64,000 nt of DNA from Sphingopyxis sp. LK2115 (GTDB lineage: Bacteria; Pseudomonadota; Alphaproteobacteria; Sphingomonadales; Sphingomonadaceae), in the NCBI RefSeq assembly GCF_014595975.1, contig NZ_JABWGQ010000040.1:30802-94801 (forward strand), in the 5' to 3' direction. The translations under genes and the position numbers were made by a program. Shown piece after piece: positions 10,658-19,480 of the stretch. The notes under the pieces are model-generated. The model worked only from the letters and a program-made list of their open reading frames with translations. It made no database searches and had not been told where the DNA came from. The stretch's first letter is position 1, and each line of letters opens with the position of its first letter.

Positions 10658-11653
10658 TTACAGATTAAAGCCTCGCACGACCTTCAGCCTTCCCGCCAAA
10701 GCCTCGATCAAGGCAACGGGCCGGTTTTCGGCGTCGCGTCCCCAATAGAGCCCGTCGTGCGTGCTAACCCCGGTCCAGACGCGACCCTGACGGATCGCCC
10801 CTGCCGCTTCCGGGGAAAGGTCAAGAGCCGGGATGTCGACCAGCCCTGCCTCGAGCGGCAGAATAATTTCTGATTGCGCGGCCCCTTGGCCGAAAGCGCG
10901 CAATTTGTCCAGCGAAATCGCCTGTTCAAGCGTGAAAGGCCCGGCTTTGGTGCGGCGGAGCATCGTGACATGGCCGACGCTGCCGACGGCGCGCGCGATG
11001 TCGCGGGCAAGGCTGCGGATATAAGTGCCCTTGGAAACATGGGCCGTGAGGGTGATTTCATCCACGCCCTGCCATTCCTGGGACGGCAGCGAGACTTGCG
11101 AGCCTGCCCGCTTGGTCGCAGCGGGTGCGGGCCATCCGCCTGGCGCAAGGCCGACGGCTCCCGCTCCAGCCGCTCTCCCAAAAGCGAGGGTCTGGAGCGA
11201 ATAAACCGTTACGCCCCGTGCTTTCATCTCGACCGCCTCGCCCTTGCGCGCCCGATCATATGCCCGCTGCCCGTCGATCCTGATCGCCGAAAAGGCGGGC
11301 GGCACTTGTTCGATCGGCCCGGTGAAGCGCGGCAGCACCGCCTCGATTTCCGCGAGTGTCGGCCGCACCTCGCTTATCGCCACAACTTCGCCTTCGGCAT
11401 CGAGTCCTGCGGTCTCCGTCCCGAACCGCACCGTAAAATCATAGACTTTGCTCGCATCGAGCATCCGCCCGCACAGCTTCGTCGCCTCACCCAGCGCGAT
11501 CGGCAATACCCCCGAAGCGAGCGGATCGAGCGTCCCGCCATGGCCAACCTTGACTTTGCCCAGCCCCGCCTCGCGGCACACGCGCTTGACCGCGCCGACC
11601 GCCTGCGTCGAGCCGAGCCCCAGGGGTTTGTCGAGGATGATCCAGCCGTTCAC
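10658..11653 (-). CDS. truB: tRNA pseudouridine(55) synthase TruB with repeat-derived insertion
   Basis: Converts U55 to pseudouridine in tRNA. The catalytic Asp43 is in GGTLDPLASG and the downstream SKGTYIRSLARD motif is intact. At 331 residues the protein is longer than is usual because about 35 residues (roughly 161-196, rich in Gly, Ala, Pro and Ser) sit between TVYSLQTLAFGR and VDEITLTAHVSKGTYIRS, where relatives have only a short turn. The DNA of this insertion shares a 14-base match with an intergenic repeat (see the repeat entry). The frame is preserved, so the enzyme is probably functional. It is the first gene of the truB-rpsO-pnp set. Confidence 0.95.
   Translation of the reverse strand: MNGWIILDKPLGLGSTQAVGAVKRVCREAGLGKVKVGHGGTLDPLASGVLPIALGEATKLCGRMLDASKVYDFTVRFGTETAGLDAEGEVVAISEVRPTLAEIEAVLPRFTGPIEQVPPAFSAIRIDGQRAYDRARKGEAVEMKARGVTVYSLQTLAFGRAAGAGAVGLAPGGWPAPAATKRAGSQVSLPSQEWQGVDEITLTAHVSKGTYIRSLARDIARAVGSVGHVTMLRRTKAGPFTLEQAISLDKLRAFGQGAAQSEIILPLEAGLVDIPALDLSPEAAGAIRQGRVWTGVSTHDGLYWGRDAENRPVALIEALAGRLKVVRGFNL
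11066..11173. repeat. Repeat-like element inside truB
   Basis: This stretch encodes the extra residues of TruB. Its segment 11142-11155 (ggcgcaaggccgac) is the exact reverse complement of 58603-58616 in the intergenic repeat downstream of the enoyl-CoA hydratase gene. The element keeps the reading frame open on the coding strand. The exact ends are estimated from where TruB similarity breaks and resumes. Confidence 0.55.
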
Positions 11654-11685
11654 GGGCGCGCGCTAGGCGCGCCGGGCGGCGCTTG

Positions 11686-12090
11686 TCAATTTGCCGCGGG
11701 CTTTTCGCCCATGATGTCCTTCGACTTGTCGCGCTTCGACGGCGGCGGCGCGGAGGTCACGAAGGAGGAGAGCGGGCAGCGCTCGCCGCGCACGATGATC
11801 GCCGAAAAACGGTCGAGCCGCGCCGCGCCGCGCGTTTCGACGCCGATCGCATGGGCGAAGTCGATGTCGCGGCAATATCCCGCAAAGGTGCCATAATACC
11901 AATCGCCGCGGCGGTCCTGAATCCAGACGCCGCGCTCGCCATCGGCGCGCCAGTTGCGGATCGAGCTGTCGTTCGGAAAGACGATGCCCGATTCGACGCC
12001 GAGCGCGCGCGGTTGCGTGGCGGGCTCGTCGGCCGCCGCGACCGAAAGGGGAAGGAGCGCAGCGGCCAGGGAGAGTGCGAGTATCTTCAT
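11686..12090 (-). CDS. DUF6491 family secreted protein
   Basis: 134 residues with a clear signal peptide (MKILALSLAAALLPLSVAAA). The body follows the DUF6491 pattern: SIRNWRADGERGVWIQD, RRGDWYYGTFAGYC, then FAHAIGVET and a late Cys in RGERCPLSSF; the two cysteines could form a disulfide. The function is unknown and the family is largely restricted to sphingomonads and relatives. The ATG at 12090 was chosen because the signal peptide starts there. Confidence 0.8.
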   Translation of the reverse strand: MKILALSLAAALLPLSVAAADEPATQPRALGVESGIVFPNDSSIRNWRADGERGVWIQDRRGDWYYGTFAGYCRDIDFAHAIGVETRGAARLDRFSAIIVRGERCPLSSFVTSAPPPSKRDKSKDIMGEKPAAN

Positions 12091-12187
12091 GGCGACTCGC
12101 CTAGCAGGAGCAGGCTGAACGGATGCTGACATCGCCGCGACGGCGCCCCACCCCGACACCTCATCCCGGCCCTCGCGAGGATGAGGA

Positions 12188-12730
12188 TCAGGATCGAACG
12201 GCCCACTCGTCCGCCAATATCGACCACAGTCCGGTATCGCGCACATGCCCGGTCCAGGTGATGCGCTCGGCGCGCAGAACGCCTTCCTTGGTGCAGCCGA
12301 GCTTGGCGACCGCCGCCTGCGACCGCCCGTTCCGTTCGTCGATGCGGAACTCGACGCGGCGGATGCCGACCGCGAACGCATGATCGAGCATCAGCCGCTT
12401 GACCCGGCCGTTGAGCCCCGTGCCGCGCACCGCGGGATGAATATAGCTGTTGCCCAGTTCGATCGTCTGCGCCGACACATCGGGACGCAGCCACGCGGTC
12501 ATGCCGACCAGCGTTTCGCCGTCGAAAATGGCATAGGGCATCCGGCTTTCATGCCCGACGAGCGCGGTGAAGCTCGCGTCGAAATGCTCGGTGTCAAAGC
12601 TCGACGAATAAATTGGCCAGATGTCGGCGTCGGCGGCGCAGGCAATGCGCAGCGCTTCGCGATGCGCCTCGGCAAGCCTGACGAGCCGAAGGTCGCCGTC
12701 GGCAAGCTCGACATAAAGCCGGTCAAGCAT
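12188..12730 (-). CDS. GNAT family N-acetyltransferase (RimJ/RimL-like)
   Basis: 180 residues resembling ribosomal-protein-type N-acetyltransferases: [14 protein letters not shown] at the N-terminus, [21 protein letters not shown] as the acetyl-CoA-binding segment, then [31 protein letters not shown], typical of the RimJ/RimL branch. The substrate is unknown. The ATG at 12730 overlaps the end of tdk by 8 bp, indicating a tdk-GNAT transcription unit. Confidence 0.85.
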   Translation of the reverse strand: MLDRLYVELADGDLRLVRLAEAHREALRIACAADADIWPIYSSSFDTEHFDASFTALVGHESRMPYAIFDGETLVGMTAWLRPDVSAQTIELGNSYIHPAVRGTGLNGRVKRLMLDHAFAVGIRRVEFRIDERNGRSQAAVAKLGCTKEGVLRAERITWTGHVRDTGLWSILADEWAVRS

Positions 12731-13316
12731 CGGCCGCCGCCTCGCGCCGCTTTTGCATGAAATGCCGCCGGCACATCGCGATATAGCGGTCGTTGCCGCC
12801 GATTTCGGTCTGCGCGCCTTCGACCACCGCGCGGCCGCCTTCATCGACGCGCAGGTTCATCGTCGCCTTGCGCCCGCATTCGCACACGGCTTTGAGTTCG
12901 ACGAGCGCATCGGCAAGGCCGAGCAGCGCCGCCGAGCCCGGAAACAGGTTCGCGGCGAAATCGGTTCGCAGCCCATAGCAGAGCACCGGGATATTCGCTT
13001 CGTCGGCAAGCCGTGCCAGCTGCAATACCTGCTCACGCGACAGGAATTGCGCTTCGTCGACGAGCACGCAGGCCAGCGGACGCCCGGCATTCTCCGCCGT
13101 CACCGCGGCCCACAGGTCGGTCTCGGGATCGAACTTGCGCGCCTCGGCCATCAAGCCGATCCGGCTCGCCACCCGTCCCGCGCCGTAACGGTCGTCGAGC
13201 GCCGCGGTCCACAGCATTGTTTCCATGCCGCGCTCGCGATAGTTGAAATCCGCCTGCAACAGCGTAGTCGATTTGCCTGCGTTCATGCTGGCATAATAAA
13301 AGTAGAGCTTGGCCAT
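12723..13316 (-). CDS. tdk: Thymidine kinase (type II)
   Basis: Phosphorylates thymidine in pyrimidine salvage. 197 residues, normal for TK1-like enzymes. P-loop MNAGKSTT (Lys15), Walker B-like LVDEAQFLS, a lasso region with the zinc-binding CECG and CRRH cysteines, and the thymidine-binding [13 protein letters not shown]. The ATG at 13316 starts the conserved [14 protein letters not shown]; longer in-frame starts are rejected. The next gene overlaps its 3' end. The AbgT gene diverges upstream. Confidence 0.96.
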   Translation of the reverse strand: MAKLYFYYASMNAGKSTTLLQADFNYRERGMETMLWTAALDDRYGAGRVASRIGLMAEARKFDPETDLWAAVTAENAGRPLACVLVDEAQFLSREQVLQLARLADEANIPVLCYGLRTDFAANLFPGSAALLGLADALVELKAVCECGRKATMNLRVDEGGRAVVEGAQTEIGGNDRYIAMCRRHFMQKRREAAADA

Positions 13317-13372
13317 GGCCCGGCTATAGTCGGCGCCACGCGAACGACAAGCCGATCGAAAAGGGATTGAGG

Positions 13373-14962
13373 ATGACCGACAGCACCGCCGCCGCCACGC
13401 CACCGCAAAAGGGCGTGCTGGGATGGATCGAACGGGTCGGCAACCGCCTGCCCGATCCCGTCGTGCTGTTTCTGTGGCTCGTCGGCATGCTTGTCGTCAT
13501 TTCGGCGATCGCGTCGGCGGCGGGCTGGTCGGCGCTGCACCCGACCGAGGTGGATCCCGAAACCGGGCGGCAGAAAGTCATTGCTGCAACCAGCCTGCTC
13601 AGCGCCGACAATATCGCAAGGCTGTGGGTCGAAATGCCCGCGACCTTCACCCATTTCCATCCGCTCGGCTATGTGCTCGTCGTCATGCTCGGCGCGGGCG
13701 TGGCCGAGCGCAGCGGCCTGTTCGGCACGGCGATGCGCGCAAGCGTGCGCGGCGCGCCGACATGGATGCTCACCCCGCTTGTCGCTTTTGTCGCGATGAT
13801 GGGCAATCTTGCCGCCGATGCCGCCTATGTCGTGCTGATCCCGCTTGCGGCGGTGATCTATCACGCCGCCGGGCGCCATCCCGTCGCGGGGATCGCCGCG
13901 GCCTTTGCAGGCGTGTCGGGCGGCTTTTCGGCCAACTTGCTGCCGGGCCAGCTCGATGCCTTGCTGTTCGGCATTACCGAGGCGGCGGTCGAAACGGTGT
14001 TCGGCGACTGGCAGGCGAATATCGCGGGCAACTGGTATTTCATCGCGGCGATGCTCATCATTTTCCTGCCGGTCATCTGGTACGTCACCGACCGTATCAT
14101 CGAGCCGCGCCTTGGCACCTATGTCCCCGCCGGTCTCGCGGCAAAGGGCGACATCGGCGAACAGGACCGTCCGCTGAACGACGGCGAGCGCAAGGGGCTG
14201 CGCCATGCCGGGCTTGCGATCCTCCTGGTCGTCGGGCTGTGGCTGCTCTTCACGCTCGGCCCCGGCACGCCATTGATCGCCGAGGACGGGCCGCCCGAGG
14301 GGCGCTTCACCCCCTTCTACCAGTCGCTGGTCGCGGGCTTTTTCCTGCTCTTCCTGCTCGCCGGCTGGGCCTATGGCCGCGCCACCGGGGTCGTCGGCAA
14401 CCACCGCGACCTTGTGAAGATGATGAGCGAATCGATGGGCGACATGGCCTATTATCTCGTCCTCGCCTTTGCCGCGGCGCATTTCGTCGCGATGTTCGCC
14501 TGGTCGAACCTGGGGCTGATTCTCGCCGTCCATGGCGCCGACGGGCTGAAGGCGATGGACCTGCCCGCGCCCGTGCTGCTCGCCGCCATCGTGTTGCTGA
14601 CCGCGGCGCTCAATCTGTTCGTCGGGTCGGCAAGCGCCAAGTGGGCGCTGCTCGCCCCCGTCCTCGTGCCCATGCTGATGCTGCTTGGCATCAGCGCCGA
14701 AATGACGACCGCAGCCTATCGCGTCGGCGACGGGGCGACCAACATCATCACCCCGCTGATGGTCTATTTCCCGCTGATCCTGATTTTCTGCCAGCGCTGG
14801 CAACCGAGCTTCGGGCTGGGCAGCCTCGCCGCGACGATGCTGCCCTATTCGATCGGGCTGCTCGTTACCGGAATGGCGCTGGTGATCGGCTGGGTCGCGC
14901 TCGACCTCCCCCTCGGGCCGGGCGCGAGCGTTCATATTGCGGTGCCGACCGCCACGCCCTGA
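13373..14962 (+). CDS. AbgT family transporter
   Basis: 529-residue inner-membrane protein with many hydrophobic helices. AbgT hallmarks: N-terminal [20 protein letters not shown], the hairpin region [24 protein letters not shown], and the C-terminal [28 protein letters not shown] with [15 protein letters not shown]. AbgT proteins carry p-aminobenzoyl-glutamate or export antimetabolites such as sulfonamides, driven by a proton gradient; which applies here cannot be told. The ATG at 13373 has an aaggg site 7 bases upstream; a TTG six bases earlier is rejected. Confidence 0.93.
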   Translation: MTDSTAAATPPQKGVLGWIERVGNRLPDPVVLFLWLVGMLVVISAIASAAGWSALHPTEVDPETGRQKVIAATSLLSADNIARLWVEMPATFTHFHPLGYVLVVMLGAGVAERSGLFGTAMRASVRGAPTWMLTPLVAFVAMMGNLAADAAYVVLIPLAAVIYHAAGRHPVAGIAAAFAGVSGGFSANLLPGQLDALLFGITEAAVETVFGDWQANIAGNWYFIAAMLIIFLPVIWYVTDRIIEPRLGTYVPAGLAAKGDIGEQDRPLNDGERKGLRHAGLAILLVVGLWLLFTLGPGTPLIAEDGPPEGRFTPFYQSLVAGFFLLFLLAGWAYGRATGVVGNHRDLVKMMSESMGDMAYYLVLAFAAAHFVAMFAWSNLGLILAVHGADGLKAMDLPAPVLLAAIVLLTAALNLFVGSASAKWALLAPVLVPMLMLLGISAEMTTAAYRVGDGATNIITPLMVYFPLILIFCQRWQPSFGLGSLAATMLPYSIGLLVTGMALVIGWVALDLPLGPGASVHIAVPTATP

Positions 14963-14981
14963 CCGGGCGGCTCCTGCGGCC

Positions 14982-15215
14982 TCACTCCGCGCCGGGCATC
15001 GCGCGGAACCGCGCGGGCTGCGGCATCAGGTCGGCGAGCGTGTGGCGGTCGAGGTGCGCGCGGATATGGCCCAGCCTTTGCAGCCGCTGCGCGACCTTGG
15101 CCCGATGGTTGCGCCAAATCCCATTGCGGCTGGCGATCTCATCCACCGGCATCCGCTTGCCGGTCGCCGCCAGCGCGACCAGTATCCGCAGCGCATAATC
15201 GCTGTGCCGTTGCAC
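14982..15215 (-). CDS. Truncated Rrf2/NsrR-like regulator (winged-helix half only)
   Basis: 77 residues from a GTG start. VQRHSDYALRILVALAAT...MPVDEIASRNGIWRNHRAKVAQRLQRLGHI matches the N-terminal winged helix of NsrR/Rrf2 proteins. After GHI, where relatives continue into the GGxxLA wing, dimerisation helix and Fe-S cysteines, the sequence becomes unrelated and stops 20 bp from the AbgT gene end. No cysteine remains. It is probably a decaying remnant; a short DNA-binding protein is possible but less likely. Start poorly supported. Confidence 0.5.
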   Translation of the reverse strand: MQRHSDYALRILVALAATGKRMPVDEIASRNGIWRNHRAKVAQRLQRLGHIRAHLDRHTLADLMPQPARFRAMPGAE

Positions 15216-15313
15216 GCCGTGCCCGCGGGCTTTGCCGTTCCGGGCCTGACCTTGACTCGTCCGCCTCCCCTGCCATGCTGCGCGGACAAGACGCAGCATA
15301 GGGGAGAGCTGCC

Positions 15314-16735
15314 ATGCGGTTGATGCCGGTGACCGATGCGATGTTCCTGTGGGGGGAAAGTCGCGAGATGCCGATGCACATCGGCGGCATCAACCTCTAT
15401 ACGCTGCCCGACGGGGTCGACGAGACCGAGTGGCTTAATGACCAGCTTGCTCTCCTCCGCCAGTCGGAAGGCCTCAGGCGGCCGTTCAGCGAAGTGCTGA
15501 AGCTCACCCCCTTCGGCCAGTACGGCCCGATCCGACTTGTCCCCGACCGCGACATCGACATGCACTATCATGTCCGCGCCGCGGCGCTGCCCAAGCCGGG
15601 GCGCTATCGCGAAATGTTCGAGCTCGCCTCGCGGCTCCATTCGAGCCTCCTCGACCGCACGCGGCCGCTGTGGGAAATCACGCTCATTTCGGGCCTGCCA
15701 AACCGCCAGATCGCGACCTTCAAGAAAATCCACCACGCGCTGATGGATGGCGCGGCGAGCATTCATTTCTACAACTCGATGTTCTCGCCCGACCCCGACG
15801 AGCGCCGCACCGCCTCGCCGCTGTCGGTCGAAGCCTATGAGGCCTATAAGCGCAAGTTCCCCGCCCCCAAAAAGCCGCCGCGCCCCGACCTTACCGACAT
15901 CAAGGCGATCGGCAATTTCCTTAAAGAACAATGGGGCAACAGCGTCGGTGTCACCAGGGCGCTGAACCAATATCTTGCGGCCATGTTCGGTATCGGCGGC
16001 AACGGGCTGGTCACGCCCTTTTCCGGGGTGCCGCGCACCAGCTTCAACCGCAATATCACGGGCGCCCGCCGCTTCGTCGCGCAAAGCTGGTCGCTGGAAC
16101 GCGTGCGCGCGATGGGCAAGGCCTATGACGGCACGATCAACGACGCGGTGCTCGGCATGTGTGCGGGCGCGATGCGCAAATATCTCCAGTCGCTGAACGA
16201 ATTGCCCGACAAGCCCCTGAAAGCGATGGCGCCGGTGTCGATCCGGCCCAAGGACGACGTCGATTCGGGCAATTCGGTCGCATCCGTCACCGCGAACCTT
16301 GCGACGCACATCGACGATCCGGCAAGCCGCATGGCGGCGATCCAGGAATCGATGAACTCGGCGAAGGCGCAGCTGCGCGCGATGACCGCGCAGCAGATCC
16401 AGCTCTACACCGCGATCACCAGCTTCCCGATGATGCTCACCGCGCTCACCCGCACCGCCGACAGGTTTCCGGCCTATTCGGCGACCATCTCCAATGTCCC
16501 CGGCCCGCGCGAGCAGATGTACTGGAACGGCGCGCGCCTCGACGGCATGTATCCCGCGAGCATCCCTGTCGACGGCATGGCGATGAACATCACGCAGGTG
16601 TCGAACTTCAAAAACATCGATTTCGGCATCACCGCCTGTCGCCGCAGCGTGCCCCATGCACAGCGGATGATCGACTATCTGGAGGATGCTCTGGTCGAAC
16701 TCGAAACGGCAGCGGGAATCAAGAAGCCGAAATAA
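15314..16735 (+). CDS. Wax ester synthase/diacylglycerol O-acyltransferase (WS/DGAT)
   Basis: 473-residue bifunctional acyltransferase that esterifies fatty alcohols or diacylglycerol with acyl-CoA to make storage neutral lipids. The catalytic HHxxxDG motif is intact as HHALMDG (His140, His141, Asp145). The C-terminal NVPGPREQMYWNGARLDGMYPASIPVDGMAMNITQVS region is typical of the family. The N-terminus MRLMPVTDAMFLWGESREMPMHIGG matches the usual start. A ggggagag ribosome-binding site lies 5 bases upstream of the ATG. It converges on the porin gene 14 bp away. Confidence 0.93.
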   Translation: MRLMPVTDAMFLWGESREMPMHIGGINLYTLPDGVDETEWLNDQLALLRQSEGLRRPFSEVLKLTPFGQYGPIRLVPDRDIDMHYHVRAAALPKPGRYREMFELASRLHSSLLDRTRPLWEITLISGLPNRQIATFKKIHHALMDGAASIHFYNSMFSPDPDERRTASPLSVEAYEAYKRKFPAPKKPPRPDLTDIKAIGNFLKEQWGNSVGVTRALNQYLAAMFGIGGNGLVTPFSGVPRTSFNRNITGARRFVAQSWSLERVRAMGKAYDGTINDAVLGMCAGAMRKYLQSLNELPDKPLKAMAPVSIRPKDDVDSGNSVASVTANLATHIDDPASRMAAIQESMNSAKAQLRAMTAQQIQLYTAITSFPMMLTALTRTADRFPAYSATISNVPGPREQMYWNGARLDGMYPASIPVDGMAMNITQVSNFKNIDFGITACRRSVPHAQRMIDYLEDALVELETAAGIKKPK

Positions 16736-16749
16736 ACCGCCGATCCGCG

Positions 16750-18114
16750 TCAGAAATCGACCTGCGTTCGCAGTCCGAAACTGTCCGCGGTATAATCGCG
16801 GTCCCCCGTCGCCGTCGCGACGCGTGCATCGTCGATCCACAATTTGCCATAGTTGGCGGTGATGCGGATATAGTCGATCGGCGCCCAGACAAGCCCGATC
16901 AACGCCGCCTGCTGGCGTCCGCCCACGATTCCGCCGTCGTTGAGATCGAGATGATCGTAGCGGGCGTTAAGCTCGAACGCGCCGATGCCGCCGGCCGTGA
17001 TCGGCTTCGAAGGCTTCAGCCGATCGAAACCGCCGTCCTTATATCCGCGGCGGTCGCCCGGCGTCAGCACCATCCCGACCTCGGCATAACCGCCAAAGAA
17101 GGTCGGATCGGCCGAGCCGGTGCGGTTGACGCGGTGCCAATAGGCTTCGCCCGCGGCGTGGAACGGCCCCGCGATCACCGCGCCCTCCAGCCCGACGCCG
17201 CGCTCGCTCGCCACATCGATCAGTCCGGTATCGACCAGCCGAACGTCGGTCGTGTGAACGAAGGGCCGCGCGCGATAGCGGCCGAGCGCCGCCGGGTCAT
17301 TGGGGTCGCGCCAGTGGCCCGACGCGGCAAGGTGCAGCTGGGCATCGGCGAGCTTTGGCATCCACACGACGCGACCGTCGAGGCTGACCGCATTGTTGCT
17401 GTCGTCGAGCAGATCTTCGGCATTGTCGCCGAACACCCCCGCCTGAAGCAGCAGGTCGCCGCGCTTATACTGCGCCGACAGGCCGACGCGCCGCTCGAAA
17501 CCAAAGGCCTGCGCAAAGGCTGCACGCTCCAGGAAGCTGGTGAAGAGGTCGCTCGTCATCTCGTCGAGCGACCAGAAGGGTTTGATCTGTCCTGCCGTGA
17601 TCGACAGCGGACCGGTGCCATAGGTCAGGTAAACGTCGGTGAGCTCGACCGAGCTGTTCGCGACATCAGCCTCGACGCGATAGGCGAAACCGCCGGGAAT
17701 CTTTCCATCGACGCCCAGATAGATGCGGCGGAACTCGGTTTTAAGGCCGCCCCGCACGCCGGTCGCACCCACCGGCGTGTCGACTGCGGCCAGATCAAGC
17801 TGCATCCGCCCGCGCGGCTTGAAGCTCCAGCCGTCGGCGGTCCCGATCTCAGGCGCGCCCTTCCAGGCAATCGCGCTCGCGGGCTTGGCGGTGACCGAAG
17901 GCACCGCGGGCGTCGGCGCGGGCGCCGTTGTCGGCACTGGCTGCACGGTCGCGGCGTCGAGCCGCGATTCGAGCGTCGCGACCTGCGCCTTCAATGCCGC
18001 CAGCTCGGCGCGAAGCGCGGCAGCTTCCTCAGCCGTCATCGCCTGCGCCCGTGCCGCCGTCGGCAGGCAGAAGATCGAGGTCGCCAGCAGGGCGGCGGTC
18101 AGCGAATAGCGCAT
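16750..18114 (-). CDS. OprO/OprP-type phosphate-selective porin
   Basis: 454-residue outer-membrane protein. Signal peptide MRYSLTAALLATSIFCLPTAARA, then a short coiled coil (EEAAALRAELAALKAQVATLESRL) like those at the N-terminus of OprO/OprP porins, then a 16-18-stranded barrel with alternating hydrophobic pattern and the family phrases FKPRGRMQLDLA, FRRIYLGVDGKIPGGFAYRVEADVANS and AGQIKPFWSLDEMTSD. It ends in an aromatic residue (VDF), as outer-membrane proteins do. The role is diffusion of phosphate or a related anion. A Pho-box-like tandem array lies 60 bp upstream of the ATG, supporting induction under phosphate limitation. Confidence 0.92.
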   Translation of the reverse strand: MRYSLTAALLATSIFCLPTAARAQAMTAEEAAALRAELAALKAQVATLESRLDAATVQPVPTTAPAPTPAVPSVTAKPASAIAWKGAPEIGTADGWSFKPRGRMQLDLAAVDTPVGATGVRGGLKTEFRRIYLGVDGKIPGGFAYRVEADVANSSVELTDVYLTYGTGPLSITAGQIKPFWSLDEMTSDLFTSFLERAAFAQAFGFERRVGLSAQYKRGDLLLQAGVFGDNAEDLLDDSNNAVSLDGRVVWMPKLADAQLHLAASGHWRDPNDPAALGRYRARPFVHTTDVRLVDTGLIDVASERGVGLEGAVIAGPFHAAGEAYWHRVNRTGSADPTFFGGYAEVGMVLTPGDRRGYKDGGFDRLKPSKPITAGGIGAFELNARYDHLDLNDGGIVGGRQQAALIGLVWAPIDYIRITANYGKLWIDDARVATATGDRDYTADSFGLRTQVDF

Positions 18115-18173
18115 GGAAGGGAAAGCTCCGTGACGAAAAGGTTACAAACTGGCGACGCCGTTATGGCGTATAA

Positions 18174-18201
18174 GTGACCGTTACACGTCATTTACATGAC
18201 A
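18174..18201 (-). promoter_or_regulatory. Pho-box-like tandem repeat upstream of the porin gene
   Basis: On the minus strand three hexamers lie at an exact 11-base period: TGTCAT, TGACGT, GGTCAC, with near-identical spacers gtaaa and gtaac. This is the architecture of PhoB sites (TGTCA-type half-sites every 11 bases). A possible -10 element CATAAC follows 8 bases later, in the position expected when the Pho box replaces the -35 element. Confidence 0.65.
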
Positions 18202-18316
18202 TTTTTGTTGCATCGCCATTTTTCCTGCCCCCTTGCCAGCGAGGCGCGAGCGGCTAAGGACGTTCCAGTTTTTTCGGGCAACCTTTCACGCGAAGGGCCT
18301 TTTGCGGGAGACCATC

Positions 18317-19219
18317 ATGACGATCAATTTTGACGGCCGCGTTGCCATTGTCACTGGCGCGGGCGGCGGCCTTGGCCGCGCCTATGCGCTCGAACTCGCG
18401 CGACGCGGCGCCAAGGTCGTCGTCAACGACCTGGGCGGCGCGCGCGATGGCACCGGCCATTCGGACGCGGCGCTCAAAGTCGTCGAGGAAATCCGCGCCG
18501 CTGGCGGCACCGCCATGCCCGACGGCGGCAGCGTGACCGAATATGAACAGATGGTCGAAATGGTGGCCAGGGCGAAAGAGGAATGGGGCGGCGTCCACAT
18601 CCTCATCAACAATGCCGGTATCCTGCGCGACAAAAGCTTCGCCAAGATGGACCCCGCCGATTTCGACCTGGTGGTCAAGGTCCATTTGCTCGGCAGCGCC
18701 TATGTCACCAAGGCATGCTGGGACCTGATGCGCGACCAGGCCTATGGCCGCATCCTGATGACCGCATCGTCGACCGGCCTTTACGGCAATTTCGGCCAGG
18801 CCAATTATGGCGCGGCGAAGCTGGGCCTCGCCGGTCTCACCAAGACGCTGCACCTCGAAGGCGCAAAATATAATATCCGCTGCAACACCATCGCACCGGT
18901 TGCGGGCACGCGGATGACCGAGGATATTTTCCCCGCCGAGCTGTTCGAGAAGTTCACACCGGAAAATGTCGTTCCGGCCGCGCTCTATCTGGTCAGCGAA
19001 GACGCCCCGACCAACATGATCGTCGGCGCGGGCGCGGGCGCCTATCACGCCGCCTATGTCACCATGACCCCCGGCGTCGCGCTGCCCGAAAGCGAGCGCA
19101 CCCCCGAAGGCGTCGCGGCCGCGTGGGACAAGATCATCGACCGCACCGGCGACACCGTCCCGCAATCGGGCAGCGAACAGTCGATGAATGTGATGAAGGC
19201 CCTGATGGCGCTGGGGTGA
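18317..19219 (+). CDS. Short-chain dehydrogenase, (3R)-hydroxyacyl-CoA dehydrogenase type
   Basis: 300 residues. Rossmann motif TGAGGGLG (13-20), NNAG (98-101) and catalytic Ser151, Tyr164 and Lys168 are all present. The VVNDLGGARDGTG segment and the C-terminal extension after the SDR core (TPEGVAAAWDKIID) match the dehydrogenase domain of bacterial and peroxisomal multifunctional enzyme 2 (HSD17B4), so the likely substrate is a (3R)-hydroxyacyl-CoA or a steroid-like alcohol. gggag precedes the ATG at 18317. It diverges from the porin gene. Confidence 0.9.
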   Translation: MTINFDGRVAIVTGAGGGLGRAYALELARRGAKVVVNDLGGARDGTGHSDAALKVVEEIRAAGGTAMPDGGSVTEYEQMVEMVARAKEEWGGVHILINNAGILRDKSFAKMDPADFDLVVKVHLLGSAYVTKACWDLMRDQAYGRILMTASSTGLYGNFGQANYGAAKLGLAGLTKTLHLEGAKYNIRCNTIAPVAGTRMTEDIFPAELFEKFTPENVVPAALYLVSEDAPTNMIVGAGAGAYHAAYVTMTPGVALPESERTPEGVAAAWDKIIDRTGDTVPQSGSEQSMNVMKALMALG

Positions 19220-19288
19220 TCGTCGGATGATCCTCCCTGTGGCCAAGCCGTGGGGATTGCGATTCTGACGACGTCCGGTTTCCAAACT

Positions 19289-19367
19289 CGTCATTGCGAG
19301 CGAAGCGCAGCAATCCAGAGCGGTTTCGCTGCTCTGGATTGCCGCGTCGCTTCGATCCTCGCAACGT
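19289..19367. repeat. Large palindromic intergenic repeat (cgtcattgcgagcgaagcg family)
   Basis: GCAATCCAGAGC (19310-19321) and GCTCTGGATTGC (19331-19342) are a perfect 12-base inverted repeat, flanked by tcattgcgagcgaagcg and a partly complementary gcgtcgcttcgatcctcgcaa. This is the form of REP/BIME-like elements found in many copies in sphingomonads. Nothing else is visible in the 261-base gap 19220-19480. Confidence 0.75.
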
Positions 19368-19480
19368 CGATTCCGATTGGCGTCATGGCCGAGGATGGCG
19401 CCATACCGTGTTGACACAGCAATACAGTTCTGGAATAGTCGCCGCGGGGCAAGGGGATCAGTCTGGGAAGGACGACCCCG

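Noticed and set aside
13283..14935. A 550-codon minus-strand frame opposite the AbgT transporter
   Set aside because: The plus-strand frame encodes a complete transporter with clear membrane helices; the opposite frame is His/Glu/Asp-rich shadow.
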